The notes: generated from the sequence alone by a model not told the origin. 64,000 nt of DNA from Anaerovibrio lipolyticus DSM 3074 (GCF_900141865.1 NZ_FQYW01000006.1:122382-186381), one strand, 5' to 3'; shown: positions 15,647 through 26,710, counted from the stretch's first letter. Made by a program: numbers and translations.

Positions 15647-16663
15647 TTACTTTCCTATGCGATTCTTAATATCTTCTATTGATGGTAATTGCTGGCGGAA
15701 TTTCTCCGGTATTTCTTCTGTTATCCTATATTCACTGATGCCAATAGGCTTGTTTATGTCCCGCAGGGCATATTCGGCAATCAAATCGTTCTTGCCCTTG
15801 CACAAGAGCAAGCCGATGGTGGGAGCATCCTGCTCTGTTTTCAGGATATTGTCTACTGCTGTCAGGTAGAAGTTCAGCTTGCCAGCATATTCCGGCTTGA
15901 AATCGCCTGTCTTTAGCTCGATGACCACATAGCATCGCAGCTTCAGGTTGTAGAAGAGCAAATCCAAGTAGAAATCCTCGCCACCCACATTCAGATGATA
16001 CTGATTGCCCAGAAAGGCAAAGCCAGCCCCCAACTCCAATAGCAGCTTGGTTACCTCGGCCACCATAGCGTTTTCTATATCTCGTTCAAGCATATCCGCT
16101 TTGAAGGGAATAAAATCAAAGATATAGGGGTCTTTCATCATCTGGGTAGCCAATTCGCTCTGTGGTGCCGGGAGCCTGTTTTCAAAGTTGCTGATTTTAT
16201 CGGCAGTGGCCTGTCTGGCGTACAGATTACTCTCTATCTGGTGAACCAATACATTACGGGACCAGCCATTTTCAACATTCTGCTTTGCATACCAAAGCAA
16301 AACAGGTCGTTCCTTTACCTTATCCATGAGGGTAACAACATGGTACCATGATAATTGTGCAAGCACCTCTTGCACAATTTCTTTTTCTGGAAAAAGTGCA
16401 GCGAATTTGGCCATATATTTGAGGTTACGCACGGAATATCCCTTGGCATCAGGATATTCCATTCGCAGATCACGGGACAGATTCTCGATGAACTTGTTCC
16501 CCCATACCTTATGCCTGTTAATGGCCTGTCCTATGTGATAGTACAGCAGTAGCAATTCACTGTTGACCTTTACTGTTGCCCTATACTGTGCTTTTTTGAT
16601 TTCAGATTTGATTTCCTGTATCGTAGCAAGATAATCTGTTTGATTCATCAACATATCAATCAT
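15647..16663 (-). CDS. YhcG/DUF1016-type PD-(D/E)XK nuclease
   Basis: A 338-residue protein of the DUF1016/YhcG group. The N-terminal helical domain contains the family signatures LLYYHIGQAI, RNLKYMAKFAALFP and QLSWYHVVTLMD. The C-terminal nuclease domain has LNVGGEDFYLDLLFYNLKLR, then CYVVIELKTGDFKPEYAGKL, giving the D...ExK catalytic site. Such proteins often accompany restriction-modification loci. It overlaps the PC4-like gene by 8 bp, so the two are translationally coupled and form the tail of the defence operon. Confidence 0.9.
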   Translation of the reverse strand: MIDMLMNQTDYLATIQEIKSEIKKAQYRATVKVNSELLLLYYHIGQAINRHKVWGNKFIENLSRDLRMEYPDAKGYSVRNLKYMAKFAALFPEKEIVQEVLAQLSWYHVVTLMDKVKERPVLLWYAKQNVENGWSRNVLVHQIESNLYARQATADKISNFENRLPAPQSELATQMMKDPYIFDFIPFKADMLERDIENAMVAEVTKLLLELGAGFAFLGNQYHLNVGGEDFYLDLLFYNLKLRCYVVIELKTGDFKPEYAGKLNFYLTAVDNILKTEQDAPTIGLLLCKGKNDLIAEYALRDINKPIGISEYRITEEIPEKFRQQLPSIEDIKNRIGK

Positions 16664-16886
16664 GAGTCTCCATTATGTTTTTTAGCAAGGCATAAAGACT
16701 TTCAACTTCATCACTGGAAAGAGTAGTTCCTTTGCCCATCTTTTCATGTTCTGGTGCCCAGTCCCGGATATCATACTTAGGGTCACGGCCATTCCATGAA
16801 ATGAGATTAAGTTCCTTACGCCAACCTTTAGCACTTTCGGAGAGAACACCTATATGGTGCTTGATTTCAAATTTAACAATTGACAT
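16656..16886 (-). CDS. YdbC/PC4-like ssDNA-binding protein
   Basis: A 76-residue protein of the YdbC group, related to the eukaryotic coactivator PC4, which binds single-stranded DNA. Visible signatures are IKHHIGVLSES, KGWRKELNLISWNG and KYDIRDWAPEHEKMGKGTTL. A GGTGAT SD precedes the ATG. It lies 15 bp after the methylase gene and overlaps the YhcG gene, so it is a component of the same operon. A role in handling DNA ends or R-loops within the defence system is inference. Confidence 0.85.
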   Translation of the reverse strand: MSIVKFEIKHHIGVLSESAKGWRKELNLISWNGRDPKYDIRDWAPEHEKMGKGTTLSSDEVESLYALLKNIMETHD

Positions 16887-16901
16887 TTTGTTATCACCTT
16901 T

Positions 16902-19900
16902 CTAGTTTCCCCAGGCCATCAACTCATCTTTGATGACTGCAATATCATTATCGCTTAATTCATATTCCTTATAAATTATCTCATCAATTCTTTTTTCTAT
17001 GTCTACGATAATACTGTTGTTGTTCGCTAACATCATGCTAGTTAGCTTATTGTGTAATTCTATTATTTTTGATTCGCCAGATGAAGAAGGGGAAACAATA
17101 GGAATATTAAGCAATGGTTCCTTATCTATTTGAAAAATATTTCCCTGCATTTTTCCCATCTTTAGTAACCAGAATTTAACTAAGGAAGAATTAAAAAGAC
17201 ATGTTAAGTAAACCATATTAAGTCTTTTTGTCTTAATTAAATACCATTCTGCTGTTAGATATGCCTGTTTATTAAGATAGGCAAATGTTGGTGTTGAACA
17301 TTTCCTTAATGAGGCTATTGAAGGGTTATCAAAGAATTCAGATTGTCTAGCACGGTGTAATCCATATGGCTTATTATCTGATGTTATAACTTTTGCATAA
17401 AAATCCAGATGTTTTTTTAGTATAGGGTAATCATCCATCATGGATGCATCTTTGAAATCAGATGTAGTATAAATTATTTGATACTTATTTTCAGTATCAA
17501 AATAATATCTTCTAATATTTTTAGTATCATAATACGGTCTTAATAAAGTATGTTCATTGTTCGGTAAATTTAATCTATTAACCTCATCGTTACTTAATAC
17601 AAATATGCCATCACCTACATTTACGCTATCTGGTAGAATTGCTAACATTTTCTTTGTTACTGATGCATGATGAGGGTGAATTCCATTTAATATTTCATTC
17701 TTTTCAAGATAAAATCTATCCCCACCTTTAATTTTTTTTATAACAGCATCTATTTGTGTGTTTAGAAATTGTATACTTTCTCCATTAGCCTGTTTTTCTG
17801 GGTCATAGACTGACACATAATGTTTTCCAATATCATCGCCATCTAGGAATTTTTGTAAATCTTTGGCATCTAATTGTTGATTGCCAATTTCTTTATAATC
17901 TAAACTATATTCCGATACAGGTTTTTCTTTTTCTAAAAGAAAAACCATAGTTTGTTGACTTGCACTCTCAAAAATCATTACATTGTTAAATGTAACTAAT
18001 TGTTTTATTTTCATTTCTTGAGCTATATGTGCTCTCATTTTCTTACCGCCAGCAGTGGACATCCAGTTATTAGGTGCAATAAAAGACAACGACCCCTGAT
18101 TATGTAATATATTTATACCTTTAGATACGAAGAAATACCAGAAGTCCATTTTACCAATATAATATTGACTTCCAAAGTTAGTGTTGGCTATTTCCTGAAA
18201 TAAATATTTGTGGCCTTCTTCACCTATATACGGGGGATTACCAATTACAATATCAAAACCTTGTTTTTCCTTAAAGACATTAGGGAAATATAACTGCCAC
18301 AAAATAAATGGCTGCTGTGCTAAATCTTTGACTTCCTTATATTTCTCTACTGCTGTTGGATTACATTCCAACTGGTGCAGAATAATTCTGTCATAGATAT
18401 CGTGGATTTTCTTTTTTATTTCCTGTTTGGTTTCATGTTGCTTGGTAAAATATAGCTCATCCTGCAACTTGATAAGCTCCTGTAACATATTGTCAAAACC
18501 AGCCTGATAGAAGCTATCCATACCTGTTGCTGCTTGATTATTCAAGATACTACTTTCAGTAATTAGCTTTATTCCTTCAAACTCATCCATGAGACTATTA
18601 CCGCAAATAATATTGCAGTCCAAATTTGGCAGGGGTCTCGGCTCTGTATGAGCATCATACAAACCTTCGGAATCATCCTGCTTTACCAGTTCATCATCAA
18701 TAACGATAGACAGCCACAACCGTAGTTTGGTGATATCCGTGGCACTAGGCTCCAAGTCACAGGCAAATAGACAATTTTTGATAGTATTCACCTTGAGATC
18801 ATAAGCTTTACGGCCATAGGCGTAGAAATTAAACCTCTCAAAACTGTTCATTTCTATGGTCATATAGGCGGTGAGGGTCTGTCGCGCCTTGACAATTTCA
18901 TTTAAGAGCCCCAACAGGAACGCCCCGGATCCTACCGCTGGGTCAGCTATCTTGACATTTGCCAGCAGTTCATCCAGTTCTTTTAGGCGGTTTACCCCTT
19001 GCTTGAAGCTAAAGATGCTCTCTGGCATTTCCAACTCACGAGCCTTGTCCACCGTATGGCTTTTCTTGCCGTTCTTTATAACTTCTTTTGTTTTTAGACA
19101 ATCGTTGTCACGGAAGTATTCGCCGTAGAGAATAAATTTTCTGATGTCTGCTTCTTCGATGCCGGTAGTGGTGGTCAGATAGTTAATCAAACTTTCCTGG
19201 CACATATAATGCACTATCTCACGCGGCGTATAGAAAGCACCTTTAGATTTTCTATCCTTCACATCAAGCAGATTCTCGAATACCTTTCCCAACATTTCCG
19301 GGTCAATAGCCACTTCACGCTCCATGGGTTCATCTTCAGCCATGGTGAAGTTGTAGCGGTCAAATATATCAAGAATACCATCTGCTTCATCCTCGCCTTT
19401 CGTGTCCCTATTAGAGAACATGTCGTTGGGAATGTGAAAGTCAGAGTTTACCCAATCATAGTTATCCAGCTGCTCAAACAGGCCACCATTCAGGAAAGGC
19501 ACACGGCAATGGAAACGGGCATAGAAGCCACTTTCCCCACGGTCAACATTCAGAGCCTCATAAAACAGTGGCTCCAAATAATCATCAAAGTAATTCCGAC
19601 CTTGCTTCACACAAGATTCGTACAGGGCACGCATAAAATTCTTCGGCCCCTCGCCCCATGACTTTCCTTTGACCAACGTAGACAGGAATTTGGCATCCTC
19701 ATCGGACAGGGCAAATAAAGCCTCAAGATTGATAAAGGAAATACCATCCCCATTAGGCTGAGAATATACATTTTCCACTATGTTGTGAGCTTTAGCATTG
19801 CGGAACAGAGCACTCTTATACGCTTTTTCCGTTAGGCGTACGGGAAAAACCGATACTCCCAGCCAACCCTTTTTCTGTACAAAGTACAAAAAGACAATCT

Positions 19901-20624
19901 GCCCCATAAGTTTTTTGGTAAACTGCTCGCTAGTGAAGCCACAACGCTTCGCCTCTGCCATAAAGTCAGGGGTAGTTTCCAAATACTCTTTGACGGCCAG
20001 ATACTTCTCCTTGTAGTCGTTGAAAAACTGTTTAGTAACAGTCTCAACGCTGAAGGCTTCTTCCAATTCGGCAAGGCCAGGGTTAACCTCATCCTGCACA
20101 AACATACCATAGAGCCGCTCCTGAGCCGTGTGACAGGGCTCTCCCTCACCTACAAGGTAAGAGTAACGCTTGGCAGGAGTAAGCTTCGTGCTCAGTTTCC
20201 CATCAGCAAAGCCATATTCCATGCGGATAAAGGATAGTCTCCACTTATCGCTGGGGCGTTCTTGACCGCTAGCATCTTTTTCCATGGTAAAAAAGGCTGC
20301 CAGCGCACCATCACAGCCGGAATTATCCAGTAGTGTCTTTATAAATGACCTCTGAGAGCTACGGGCATTCTCTACATTTCCTTTATTTTGCAGTTGTACG
20401 GCAAAAAGAGCCATTTTCTTCCCGTCAGCCCCCTTGTAATTGCCAATATGGTAATGTCCGGCAATTATCCCGGATAAGTTACTGAACTCCTTGTTGAACC
20501 GTGTTGGAGCCACCATTTGTACATCGTTTAATAATTCCTGCAAAAAACGCACATATTCTTGATGATTATAGGCTCGTGTCAGCGTTTGCAAGAATAACTC
20601 TTTTTTCTTGTTGTTTTCTATCAT
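16902..20624 (-). CDS. Eco57I-type N6-adenine DNA methyltransferase (large, type IIG/BREX-like)
   Basis: A 1240-residue DNA methylase. SAM motif I (DPAVGSGAFLLGLL) is near residue 558 and the catalytic NPPY (IVIGNPPYIGEEGHKYLF) near 793, as in gamma-class N6-adenine methylases such as Eco57I and PglX. The ~450 residues before the core hold an unassigned N-terminal domain, and the ~350 after it are probably target recognition. An AGGAG SD precedes the ATG, 4 bp after the helicase stop, so the two are one operon. I see no clear nuclease motif of its own; cleavage may come from the PLD-helicase or YhcG partner. Family confident, role as host-protective methylation inferred. Confidence 0.88.
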   Translation of the reverse strand: MIENNKKKELFLQTLTRAYNHQEYVRFLQELLNDVQMVAPTRFNKEFSNLSGIIAGHYHIGNYKGADGKKMALFAVQLQNKGNVENARSSQRSFIKTLLDNSGCDGALAAFFTMEKDASGQERPSDKWRLSFIRMEYGFADGKLSTKLTPAKRYSYLVGEGEPCHTAQERLYGMFVQDEVNPGLAELEEAFSVETVTKQFFNDYKEKYLAVKEYLETTPDFMAEAKRCGFTSEQFTKKLMGQIVFLYFVQKKGWLGVSVFPVRLTEKAYKSALFRNAKAHNIVENVYSQPNGDGISFINLEALFALSDEDAKFLSTLVKGKSWGEGPKNFMRALYESCVKQGRNYFDDYLEPLFYEALNVDRGESGFYARFHCRVPFLNGGLFEQLDNYDWVNSDFHIPNDMFSNRDTKGEDEADGILDIFDRYNFTMAEDEPMEREVAIDPEMLGKVFENLLDVKDRKSKGAFYTPREIVHYMCQESLINYLTTTTGIEEADIRKFILYGEYFRDNDCLKTKEVIKNGKKSHTVDKARELEMPESIFSFKQGVNRLKELDELLANVKIADPAVGSGAFLLGLLNEIVKARQTLTAYMTIEMNSFERFNFYAYGRKAYDLKVNTIKNCLFACDLEPSATDITKLRLWLSIVIDDELVKQDDSEGLYDAHTEPRPLPNLDCNIICGNSLMDEFEGIKLITESSILNNQAATGMDSFYQAGFDNMLQELIKLQDELYFTKQHETKQEIKKKIHDIYDRIILHQLECNPTAVEKYKEVKDLAQQPFILWQLYFPNVFKEKQGFDIVIGNPPYIGEEGHKYLFQEIANTNFGSQYYIGKMDFWYFFVSKGINILHNQGSLSFIAPNNWMSTAGGKKMRAHIAQEMKIKQLVTFNNVMIFESASQQTMVFLLEKEKPVSEYSLDYKEIGNQQLDAKDLQKFLDGDDIGKHYVSVYDPEKQANGESIQFLNTQIDAVIKKIKGGDRFYLEKNEILNGIHPHHASVTKKMLAILPDSVNVGDGIFVLSNDEVNRLNLPNNEHTLLRPYYDTKNIRRYYFDTENKYQIIYTTSDFKDASMMDDYPILKKHLDFYAKVITSDNKPYGLHRARQSEFFDNPSIASLRKCSTPTFAYLNKQAYLTAEWYLIKTKRLNMVYLTCLFNSSLVKFWLLKMGKMQGNIFQIDKEPLLNIPIVSPSSSGESKIIELHNKLTSMMLANNNSIIVDIEKRIDEIIYKEYELSDNDIAVIKDELMAWGN

Positions 20625-20627
20625 GAT

Positions 20628-23600
20628 TTACTCCTGTTCCTTCATGTAGCATGAGAGAATAACCTCTTTATCCCCCTCGGGGCGCACAACATTCTTCCGC
20701 TCATACAGATAAGTATCATCAATATTATCCCGTATGATAGCGAAGGCTGCTACTATATTGCTGGCTGCTTTCATTTGTTTGACTATTTCCTTAGTGGTAT
20801 TCTTTGGTATATCACCATTTTCGATAGCTTGCATAATACGCCCGGCTATCGTCTCTTGGTCATCAGTGAGCTCTCCCGAAGCTAATGCCCCCTTTAATGC
20901 CTTGACAATAGTAGCGTCGTTACCTCTGATAGCTGCTCTTTTGGTGGTGATAACATCTTCCACCATAAGTGAGTCATCGAAATACTTGCTATTAGCTTGA
21001 TACTGATCATAGTAGATACTGCCCACGGGAATTTTTTTCTCATTCGGCTCACATTCCAGATATCCCATAGCATCCATAAAGCTTATTTCATGAGTATCAT
21101 GGTCCTCTGACAAGCAAAAGCTCTTTAATGCCCCTTTACGGATAAAGGTAAGGGTTGCTTCTTGCTGAATATTGTCGCTCATTCTGCCCGTCTTGGATTT
21201 CTTTGGCAAACTTTTTATTTTGTTGAACAAGGTCAGATTATTGTCCCGTACCTCACGGATTTTAGCCAGATATTCCAGTTCAGGACTGGCTCCCTCTTCT
21301 TCCTCCAACGTCTGGGACAAATCCTTGAACAGCTTTTGCGGACTTGGATTTTCTTCTTCGGACAGAAACTTGTAATCTTCACCCAAGGTATCATGGAAAG
21401 CCTGAAGCTTCTCCAAAATACGATCTGTCAGCGGAAGCTGTTTGCTGGCTTGGGAGGTAGGGAAAAAATTGAATACATATATTTTGTCAAAAGCCGTACC
21501 GACACGGTTGATACGTCCTACACGCTGCATGATTCGTGTAGGGTTCCACGGCAGATCATAGTTGATAATGACATTAGACCTATGGAGGTTGATACCTTCG
21601 GCCAGCACATCAGTGGTAATAAGGATATCGTACTTATCCCGGCCCTTATTTATATACTTCGGGTTAAAACTGTACTCTATCTCCTTTTTCAGAGCAGCAC
21701 TGCTATCCCCTGAGTACGAAATGATACGCTCACCATAAATCTTGTCCAGATTTTCCGTAAGATACTGTGCAGTCTCCTTGGACTCCGTAAAGACAATCTT
21801 CTTAGCTCTGTCCAAAACAGGCACGTTTTTCAAGTCTTTTTCAAACTCGATGAGTTTTGGGTCTGTCTTGACAGATTTCCACAGGTCTTGCAAATAGCAG
21901 AGCTTCTGCAAGTCTCGCTTCAAATCTATGATGAAATCAGAGCGGAAGTCACTGGTTTTGAAGTGCATTACATCTTCCGTCTCGATGTAACTAAGCAGCA
22001 GTTCATCATCACCGTTATCCATGAGGTCATAGACATCAACCTTTTTGCTGATATAGACTTCGCCTTTATCAAACATATCAATAAATTTTTCGTAAGATGT
22101 TACGAACCTACCTAATGTCAGTCTGAACGCATAAAAACTGCTCTCTAAACGTTTTACCAATATCCCCTTCATGAAACCACCCATGTTTTGCTGGGCTACC
22201 ATCATTTGGGTATACGGCTCCGCAGCCACTGGCTTTAGGTAGGTGAGCGGCTTATAACGCGCATAATTGAAATCCTTGATGGCATTAATGGTTTCCGTAA
22301 AAACGCCATCTGTCAGTTCATCAAATTCATAGATGATTTTTTCAGGTGCATCCAGACGAGGGAATTTTAATCCTTGCCTTTCCATGTCCTTAGCATAATA
22401 TTTAGCTACCTCGCTACGTGTCCTGCGGATCATGATATGGCGGAGCAGTTTATCACGGATAATTTCTGAGTTTGCGCTTATCTGGGCAAGGTAGGCAGCT
22501 CCTCCCTGCTTTTTAGCCTCGTTCTGGCTTTTGCGAAGTTGCAGGAAGAATTCTTCCAGATTCTTCACACCAACAATATTGGAATTATGCTTGGGCTGGA
22601 AAAGATATATCTGGTTTTCTATGTCGCTGGTGTAGTTGTTGATTGGCGTAGCTGAAATCAACACCACTCTCTTGCCGTAGCAAATGGCATGAAGTCTGCC
22701 GAAAGCATCTGTCCCTGAATTGCGGAACCTATGAGCCTCATCCACAAATACATATTTATACCTATCAGCCCTATCTAAAACAGACTCCAGTTTTCCTAGA
22801 GAGACAACGTCAGCGGCCACATCAAACTCTAAGAGGACTTCTTTCCAATAATCAACCAGCACAGGTGGGCAAATCACCAGTTTACGTCCCTTTTTTAGGA
22901 TTTTGGCCAACATTGAGCAGATGTATGTCTTGCCTAGACCTACTACGTCTGATATGAATACGCCGTCATGGGCTTCTAATATCCGCTTTGCTTGTATAAC
23001 AGCATCCAACTGATATTGCAGTCGCATAAAGCCATCCGGCAGAATATTTTCTGCCAGTTCTTCTTTATCAGTATTGATTTCCTCTTTGAAGTATTCATAG
23101 ATGGTCTTGAGATAAATCTCATAAGGCGTAATATCTCCCCGCATCCATGTCTTGTCATCTACGGTTGATATATAAGCCTCGGTAATGTCAACGCCCTGCT
23201 TCCACAGTTCTTCAAACTTATCCAAGGCAAACTTTACATCATAGCTATCTTTTAGCTCTACATTGAATTCAAGGTTATTCTGCAATCCTGCCATAGAGAA
23301 GTTACTTGAACCAGTAATGACACTGCCGAACTGGTCCGGAACGTGCTCAGGGTCTTTACGCAATATATAGACCTTGGCATGAATAGGCGCGTCAGGGTAC
23401 ATACGCATCTCGATTTTCCCAGATTTCAACCATTCTATAAAGGTACGCACACCCTGCTCCACAGACATGGAAGGATCTGCATCCGCAAACTCATCAACTA
23501 CGGCCTTTGAAAACTTCTCAGTTGCCTCCTTGATGGTCACGCCTCCAAATAAATTGCCTTGCTTCGACTGCTCTATGATTTGGACAGTCCTGGCATCTAC

Positions 23601-23792
23601 GTTCAGCCCCACCAAGATACGAACCTTTGTCAATTCCTGCATGGCTGGGTACAGCTTGAAGAAACCGCTGGTACGGAAGTAGCCCACCAATATATCAAAA
23701 AATTGGGTATGTCCCTTCAAAATATTGCAAAACCGGCTATATAAATCACGCTCCGGCTCATTTGTAAAAAATTTCAGGTCATTTTGAACCAT
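20628..23792 (-). CDS. PLD-domain SF2 helicase of a restriction/defence system
   Basis: A 1054-residue fusion. The N-terminal phospholipase-D-like nuclease domain has IHAKVYILRK and the ITGSSNFSMAGLQNNLEFN segment (about residues 125-185), which is the HxK active-site signature. An SF2 helicase core follows: Walker A-like DVVGLGKTYI (about 280), VFVDEAHRFRN, LISATPINN, and C-terminal motifs TTDVLAEGINLHR and QRVGRINRVG. This layout is that of DNA-translocating nucleases in restriction-like anti-phage loci. A GGGGAGG SD precedes the ATG. It is the first gene of a four-gene operon, and a perfect palindrome lies in its promoter region. Confidence 0.88.
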   Translation of the reverse strand: MVQNDLKFFTNEPERDLYSRFCNILKGHTQFFDILVGYFRTSGFFKLYPAMQELTKVRILVGLNVDARTVQIIEQSKQGNLFGGVTIKEATEKFSKAVVDEFADADPSMSVEQGVRTFIEWLKSGKIEMRMYPDAPIHAKVYILRKDPEHVPDQFGSVITGSSNFSMAGLQNNLEFNVELKDSYDVKFALDKFEELWKQGVDITEAYISTVDDKTWMRGDITPYEIYLKTIYEYFKEEINTDKEELAENILPDGFMRLQYQLDAVIQAKRILEAHDGVFISDVVGLGKTYICSMLAKILKKGRKLVICPPVLVDYWKEVLLEFDVAADVVSLGKLESVLDRADRYKYVFVDEAHRFRNSGTDAFGRLHAICYGKRVVLISATPINNYTSDIENQIYLFQPKHNSNIVGVKNLEEFFLQLRKSQNEAKKQGGAAYLAQISANSEIIRDKLLRHIMIRRTRSEVAKYYAKDMERQGLKFPRLDAPEKIIYEFDELTDGVFTETINAIKDFNYARYKPLTYLKPVAAEPYTQMMVAQQNMGGFMKGILVKRLESSFYAFRLTLGRFVTSYEKFIDMFDKGEVYISKKVDVYDLMDNGDDELLLSYIETEDVMHFKTSDFRSDFIIDLKRDLQKLCYLQDLWKSVKTDPKLIEFEKDLKNVPVLDRAKKIVFTESKETAQYLTENLDKIYGERIISYSGDSSAALKKEIEYSFNPKYINKGRDKYDILITTDVLAEGINLHRSNVIINYDLPWNPTRIMQRVGRINRVGTAFDKIYVFNFFPTSQASKQLPLTDRILEKLQAFHDTLGEDYKFLSEEENPSPQKLFKDLSQTLEEEEGASPELEYLAKIREVRDNNLTLFNKIKSLPKKSKTGRMSDNIQQEATLTFIRKGALKSFCLSEDHDTHEISFMDAMGYLECEPNEKKIPVGSIYYDQYQANSKYFDDSLMVEDVITTKRAAIRGNDATIVKALKGALASGELTDDQETIAGRIMQAIENGDIPKNTTKEIVKQMKAASNIVAAFAIIRDNIDDTYLYERKNVVRPEGDKEVILSCYMKEQE

Positions 23793-23980
23793 TAAAGTTC
23801 CTCCCCATACAATGATTATTTGCTAAGACTAATTCTACATAGAACTCAGTTTTCCTCTAAATTGATTTTCACCAAGTAATACACTCAAACAGATTTAATT
23901 TTCTCAATAACCATTTTTTCACCCACTCGGCTATATATCCTCTACAATTTTTAATTAAACTAATTATTTTATTATACTAT

Positions 23981-24003
23981 AGTATTTAATCACATTAAAT
24001 ACT
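23981..24003. promoter_or_regulatory. palindromic operator candidate upstream of the defence operon
   Basis: AGTATTTAAT (23981-23990), CAC, ATTAAATACT (23994-24003): perfect 10-bp arms. On the minus strand it lies just upstream of a TATAAT (23976-23971), covering the expected -35 region of the helicase promoter. No controller gene is adjacent. Confidence 0.5.
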
Positions 24004-24038
24004 TATTGCAACTCCTTTCTAACACAGCAAAAGAAAAA

Positions 24039-24056
24039 GCCGCCCATTTGGGCGGC
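24039..24056 (-). terminator. intrinsic terminator of clpB
   Basis: GCCGCCCA (24039-24046) and TGGGCGGC (24049-24056) form a perfect 8-bp GC stem, followed on the minus strand by TTTTTCTTTT. Confidence 0.92.
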
Positions 24057-24086
24057 GTACACTGAAGCACAAATACAATGATTCTT

Positions 24087-26660
24087 TTAAGCCTTATTAA
24101 AGGCAATCTCGCCCTCCTGCATGGTCATAGCTACATTGTCCCCCTCAGCCACATCTCCTCTGATAATGGCCTTGGAAAGCTCCGTTTCCACTACACGGGT
24201 CAACAGACGGCGGAGAGGTCGGGCACCGAAGTTTGGTTCATAGCCCTCATTGGAAAGGTAATGCAATACCTCATCATCCCAGCTGAGGGTAATCTTAACC
24301 TGTCTGCTTACACGCTCGTTGAGGTTCTTCAGCATCAAATCGGCAATCTCCCTTACCTGTGCCTTTGCCAAAGCCTTGAATACCACAATATCATCTACAC
24401 GATTCAGGAACTCAGGACGGAAATAATCCTTCAAAATTTCCTTTACAGCTGCCTCAGCCTCCTCGTAATCCTTATTAAGAATCTCATGGGAGCCCAAATT
24501 TGAGGTCATAATTATTACGGTATTCTTGAAGTTTACCACACGTCCCTTGCCATCAGTAAGACGGCCATCGTCCAATATCTGCAGCAATACATTGAACACA
24601 TCACGATGGGCCTTCTCAATTTCATCCAGCAAAATTACGCTGTACGGCTGACGGCGAACTGCTTCTGTAAGCTGTCCACCTTCCTCGTAGCCCACATAAC
24701 CAGGAGGCGCACCGATAAGACGGGCCACAGAATGCTTCTCCATGTACTCACTCATATCAATACGAATCATGCTGCGCTCAGAATCAAAGAGGGACTCTGC
24801 CAGTGTCTTAGCCAGCTCAGTCTTACCCACACCAGTAGGACCAAGGAATATAAAGGAACCAATTGGTCTGTCCGGTGCCTTGATACCAGCACGTGCACGG
24901 AGTATAGCCTCACTTACCACCGTTACAGCCTCGTCCTGACCGATAACCCGCTGATGAAGATTATCCTCCAAATGCAGCAGCTTTTCCCGTTCGCCTGTCA
25001 TCATCTTGGTAACAGGAATACCAGTCCAACGGCTGACAACCTTGGCAATATCTTCCTCGCCGACCTCTTCCTTCAGAAGCTGTTCATCGCCGGCCTTGGC
25101 AGCCATTTCCTCCTCCTGCTCCTTAAGCTGTTTTTCCAGCTCCGGCAGTTTGCCGTATTTAAGCTCAGAGAGGCGGTTAAGATCATAGTCACGCTCTGCT
25201 GCTTCCATTTGACTGCGGACTGCATCCATTTCCTTCTTTATACCACGGATACGGAGAATGGCCTGGTGCTCAGAATCCCATTCCTCCTGTAAGGCCTCCT
25301 GCTCCTGCTGAAGCTGGGCCTTTTCCTTTTGAATAGCTGCCAGCTTTTCCTTACCAGCCTCATCTGTTTCCTTCTGCAGGGCCTGTTCTTCAATTTCCAG
25401 CTGTAAAATCTTACGACGAACCTCATCAAGAGGAGCCGGCATAGACTCAATTTCTGTACGGAGCTTGGCCGCAGCCTCATCCACCAAATCAATGGCCTTA
25501 TCTGGCAGGAAACGATCAGATATATATCTGTCTGAAAGAACTGCCGCTGAAACCAGAGCCGCATCACGAATTCTTACTCCGTGATGAACCTCATAGCGCT
25601 CCTTCAAGCCACGGAGAATGGAAATAGTATCCTCAACACTTGGCTCACCAACCATAACCGGCTGGAAACGACGCTCCAGGGCAGTATCCTTTTCAATGTA
25701 TTTGCGGTATTCATTTAATGTTGTGGCACCAATACATCTAAGCTCACCACGGGCCATCATTGGCTTCAGGAGATTTCCTGCATCCATAGAGCCCTCGGAA
25801 GCACCTGCCCCGACAACGGTATGAACCTCATCAATAAAGAGAAGTATCTGGCCGTCAGATTTTACTACCTCATTAAGCACAGCCTTTAAGCGCTCCTCAA
25901 ACTCACCACGATACTTGGCTCCGGCAATAAGGGCACCCATATCCAGTGAGTAAAGGGTCTTGCTCTTTAATGATTCAGGCACATCCCCAGCCACAATACG
26001 ACGGGCCAGGCCCTCCACAATGGCAGTTTTACCAACACCTGGCTCACCGATAAGCACAGGATTGTTCTTGGTACGACGGGACAAAATCTCAATTGTTCTA
26101 CGGATTTCCTCATCACGGCCAATTACAGGATCCAGCTTCCCCTGACGGGCCACCTGGGTCAGATCACGGCCATATTTTTCCAGTGCCTGATAGCTTTCCT
26201 CCGGGTTGCTGGAGTTAACATTCTGCTTTCTGTTTTTCTTGATGGAATCCTTCACCTTGCCGCTGGTAAGTCCGAAGCTCTTGCAAATCTCCTGTGCCTC
26301 ATCCCCACCATCCTCGCAGATGGCCAACAGCAAATGTTCAGTGCTGATATAGGAATCTCCCATCTTGCCAGCCAGCTGTTCGGCCTTTGCCATAACCCGT
26401 CCCAGTTCAATGCTCATAGTCAGGCGGTCCTGTCCCTTGACACTAGGAATCTTCTTTAAATGTTCCTCAACACTTGTCTGCAGCATTCTGTTATCCACTC
26501 CGGCCTCCTGGAAAATAGTTCCAAGAAGTCCCTCAGGCTCCTGAGCCAGTGCCATAAGCACATGCAATGAGGTGATTTCCTGATGATAACGAAGTGCCGC
26601 ATTCTGTTGTGCGGACTGTAAGGTATTTAAAACTCTCTGAGTGTATTTTTCCTGTTCCAT
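24087..26660 (-). CDS. clpB: ClpB protein disaggregase
   Basis: ATP-dependent Hsp100 that resolubilises aggregates with DnaK. The 857-residue length is normal. Order: the N-terminal double Clp repeat (about 1-150), AAA1 with Walker [16 protein letters not shown] near 203, a coiled-coil middle domain (about 400-530) which marks ClpB rather than ClpC, AAA2 with [18 protein letters not shown] near 605 and [16 protein letters not shown], and the C-terminal domain ([12 protein letters not shown]). It is monocistronic: own promoter with overlapping palindrome upstream, strong terminator downstream. Confidence 0.97.
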   Translation of the reverse strand: MEQEKYTQRVLNTLQSAQQNAALRYHQEITSLHVLMALAQEPEGLLGTIFQEAGVDNRMLQTSVEEHLKKIPSVKGQDRLTMSIELGRVMAKAEQLAGKMGDSYISTEHLLLAICEDGGDEAQEICKSFGLTSGKVKDSIKKNRKQNVNSSNPEESYQALEKYGRDLTQVARQGKLDPVIGRDEEIRRTIEILSRRTKNNPVLIGEPGVGKTAIVEGLARRIVAGDVPESLKSKTLYSLDMGALIAGAKYRGEFEERLKAVLNEVVKSDGQILLFIDEVHTVVGAGASEGSMDAGNLLKPMMARGELRCIGATTLNEYRKYIEKDTALERRFQPVMVGEPSVEDTISILRGLKERYEVHHGVRIRDAALVSAAVLSDRYISDRFLPDKAIDLVDEAAAKLRTEIESMPAPLDEVRRKILQLEIEEQALQKETDEAGKEKLAAIQKEKAQLQQEQEALQEEWDSEHQAILRIRGIKKEMDAVRSQMEAAERDYDLNRLSELKYGKLPELEKQLKEQEEEMAAKAGDEQLLKEEVGEEDIAKVVSRWTGIPVTKMMTGEREKLLHLEDNLHQRVIGQDEAVTVVSEAILRARAGIKAPDRPIGSFIFLGPTGVGKTELAKTLAESLFDSERSMIRIDMSEYMEKHSVARLIGAPPGYVGYEEGGQLTEAVRRQPYSVILLDEIEKAHRDVFNVLLQILDDGRLTDGKGRVVNFKNTVIIMTSNLGSHEILNKDYEEAEAAVKEILKDYFRPEFLNRVDDIVVFKALAKAQVREIADLMLKNLNERVSRQVKITLSWDDEVLHYLSNEGYEPNFGARPLRRLLTRVVETELSKAIIRGDVAEGDNVAMTMQEGEIAFNKA

Positions 26661-26710
26661 ATTCTGCTCCCTCCATTCTCCATGAAAGTGATATTTAGTC
26701 TTCTAAGGTT

